This document shows, piece after piece, positions 5,499 through 5,620 of a DNA stretch of 5,620 nucleotides. Numbering within the stretch: the stretch's first letter is position 1; every line of letters starts with the position of its first letter. The position numbers were made by a program, and so were the translations under genes. Below the pieces are notes generated by a model. That model was not told the origin of the DNA and did not search any database. It worked only from the letters and a program-made list of their open reading frames with translations. The DNA is from Desulfobacca acetoxidans (GTDB lineage Bacteria > Desulfobacterota > Desulfobaccia > Desulfobaccales > 0-14-0-80-60-11). The DNA is taken from NCBI GenBank assembly GCA_020723225.1, contig DYJG01000203.1:1-5620 (forward strand). The letters are read 5' to 3'.

Positions 5499-5620
5499 TT
5501 ACCACCCATACGTCAGAAAGTCATGGATGGAGTTGGAGGCCAACCTTCCGGCGCCCATGGCCAGGATCACGGTGGCGGAGCCGGTGACGATGTCGCCGCC
5601 GGCCCAGACCCGGGGTTTCA
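5499..5620 (-). CDS. Glutamate synthase small subunit-like FAD/NAD(P) oxidoreductase (C-terminal end only)
   Basis: The minus strand encodes the last 39 residues of a protein whose stop (TAA) is at 5501-5499; the rest lies beyond the right edge. The visible part contains VWAGGDIVTGSATVILAMGA followed by G-R-L-A, the C-terminal FAD-binding signature of the glutamate synthase beta-subunit family (G-G-D with the helix after it closing over the flavin). Members transfer electrons from NADPH to glutamate synthase or, in related enzymes such as NfnB and sulfide dehydrogenase subunits, to ferredoxin or polysulfide. Too little sequence is present to choose among these, so no gene symbol is given. NADPH-dependent glutamate synthase (GltA/GltD type) is the most common annotation. 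The gene runs convergently to the hydrolase and shares the hairpin terminator. The ending after the motif (S-I-H-D-F-L-T-Y-G-W) is the usual length, so the C-terminus looks intact. Confidence 0.85.
   Translation of the reverse strand, partial: KPRVWAGGDIVTGSATVILAMGAGRLASNSIHDFLTYGW

Overview
The window is a GC-rich bacterial chromosome segment. The GC-rich coding sequence, the paired Gld-type ABC genes followed by a DUF4340 gene, and the non-ATG starts (GTG, TTG) fit a Desulfobacterota/deltaproteobacterium-like organism. This taxonomic guess is an inference; no rRNA or strict lineage marker is present.

Layout: (i) 1-3386, + strand, is a tightly packed three-gene operon. It holds the 3' part of an ABC-2 type permease (GldF-like), a GldG-like auxiliary membrane protein, and a membrane-anchored DUF4340 protein. 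The first two genes are 1 nt apart and the last two overlap by 1 nt at TGATG, so they are almost certainly co-transcribed and translationally coupled. An ATPase gene is expected upstream, outside the window. (ii) 3387-3564 is a non-coding gap dominated by a very long purine/pyrimidine inverted repeat of about 37 bp per arm, whose purine arm is also G4- and triplex-prone. (iii) 3565-4320, + strand, is surE, a complete survival-protein nucleotidase with a TTG start and all metal-site residues. (iv) 4321-4576 is an AT-rich intergenic region ending in a near-perfect Shine-Dalgarno sequence. (v) 4577-5395, + strand, is a secreted zinc hydrolase of the S1/P1 nuclease-phospholipase C fold. It has a signal peptide that would expose the zinc-binding N-terminal tryptophan. 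Its base composition is visibly more AT-rich than its neighbours. (vi) 5418-5452 is a strong, probably bidirectional hairpin terminator between convergent genes. (vii) 5499-5620, - strand, is the C-terminal end of a glutamate-synthase small-subunit-like flavoprotein, running off the right edge.

How the genes work together: the first three genes form one membrane system. The permease and ATPase would supply the energy-coupled core, while the GldG-like and DUF4340 proteins carry large extracytoplasmic domains on short membrane anchors. The substrate is unknown, and gliding should not be assumed from the Gld name. SurE and the S1/P1-like enzyme both act on phosphoesters, but they are predicted to sit in different compartments and have separate signals. 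No complete new defence or mobile system is visible. The least explained items are the long purine hairpin and the three-fold repeat architecture of the DUF4340 protein.
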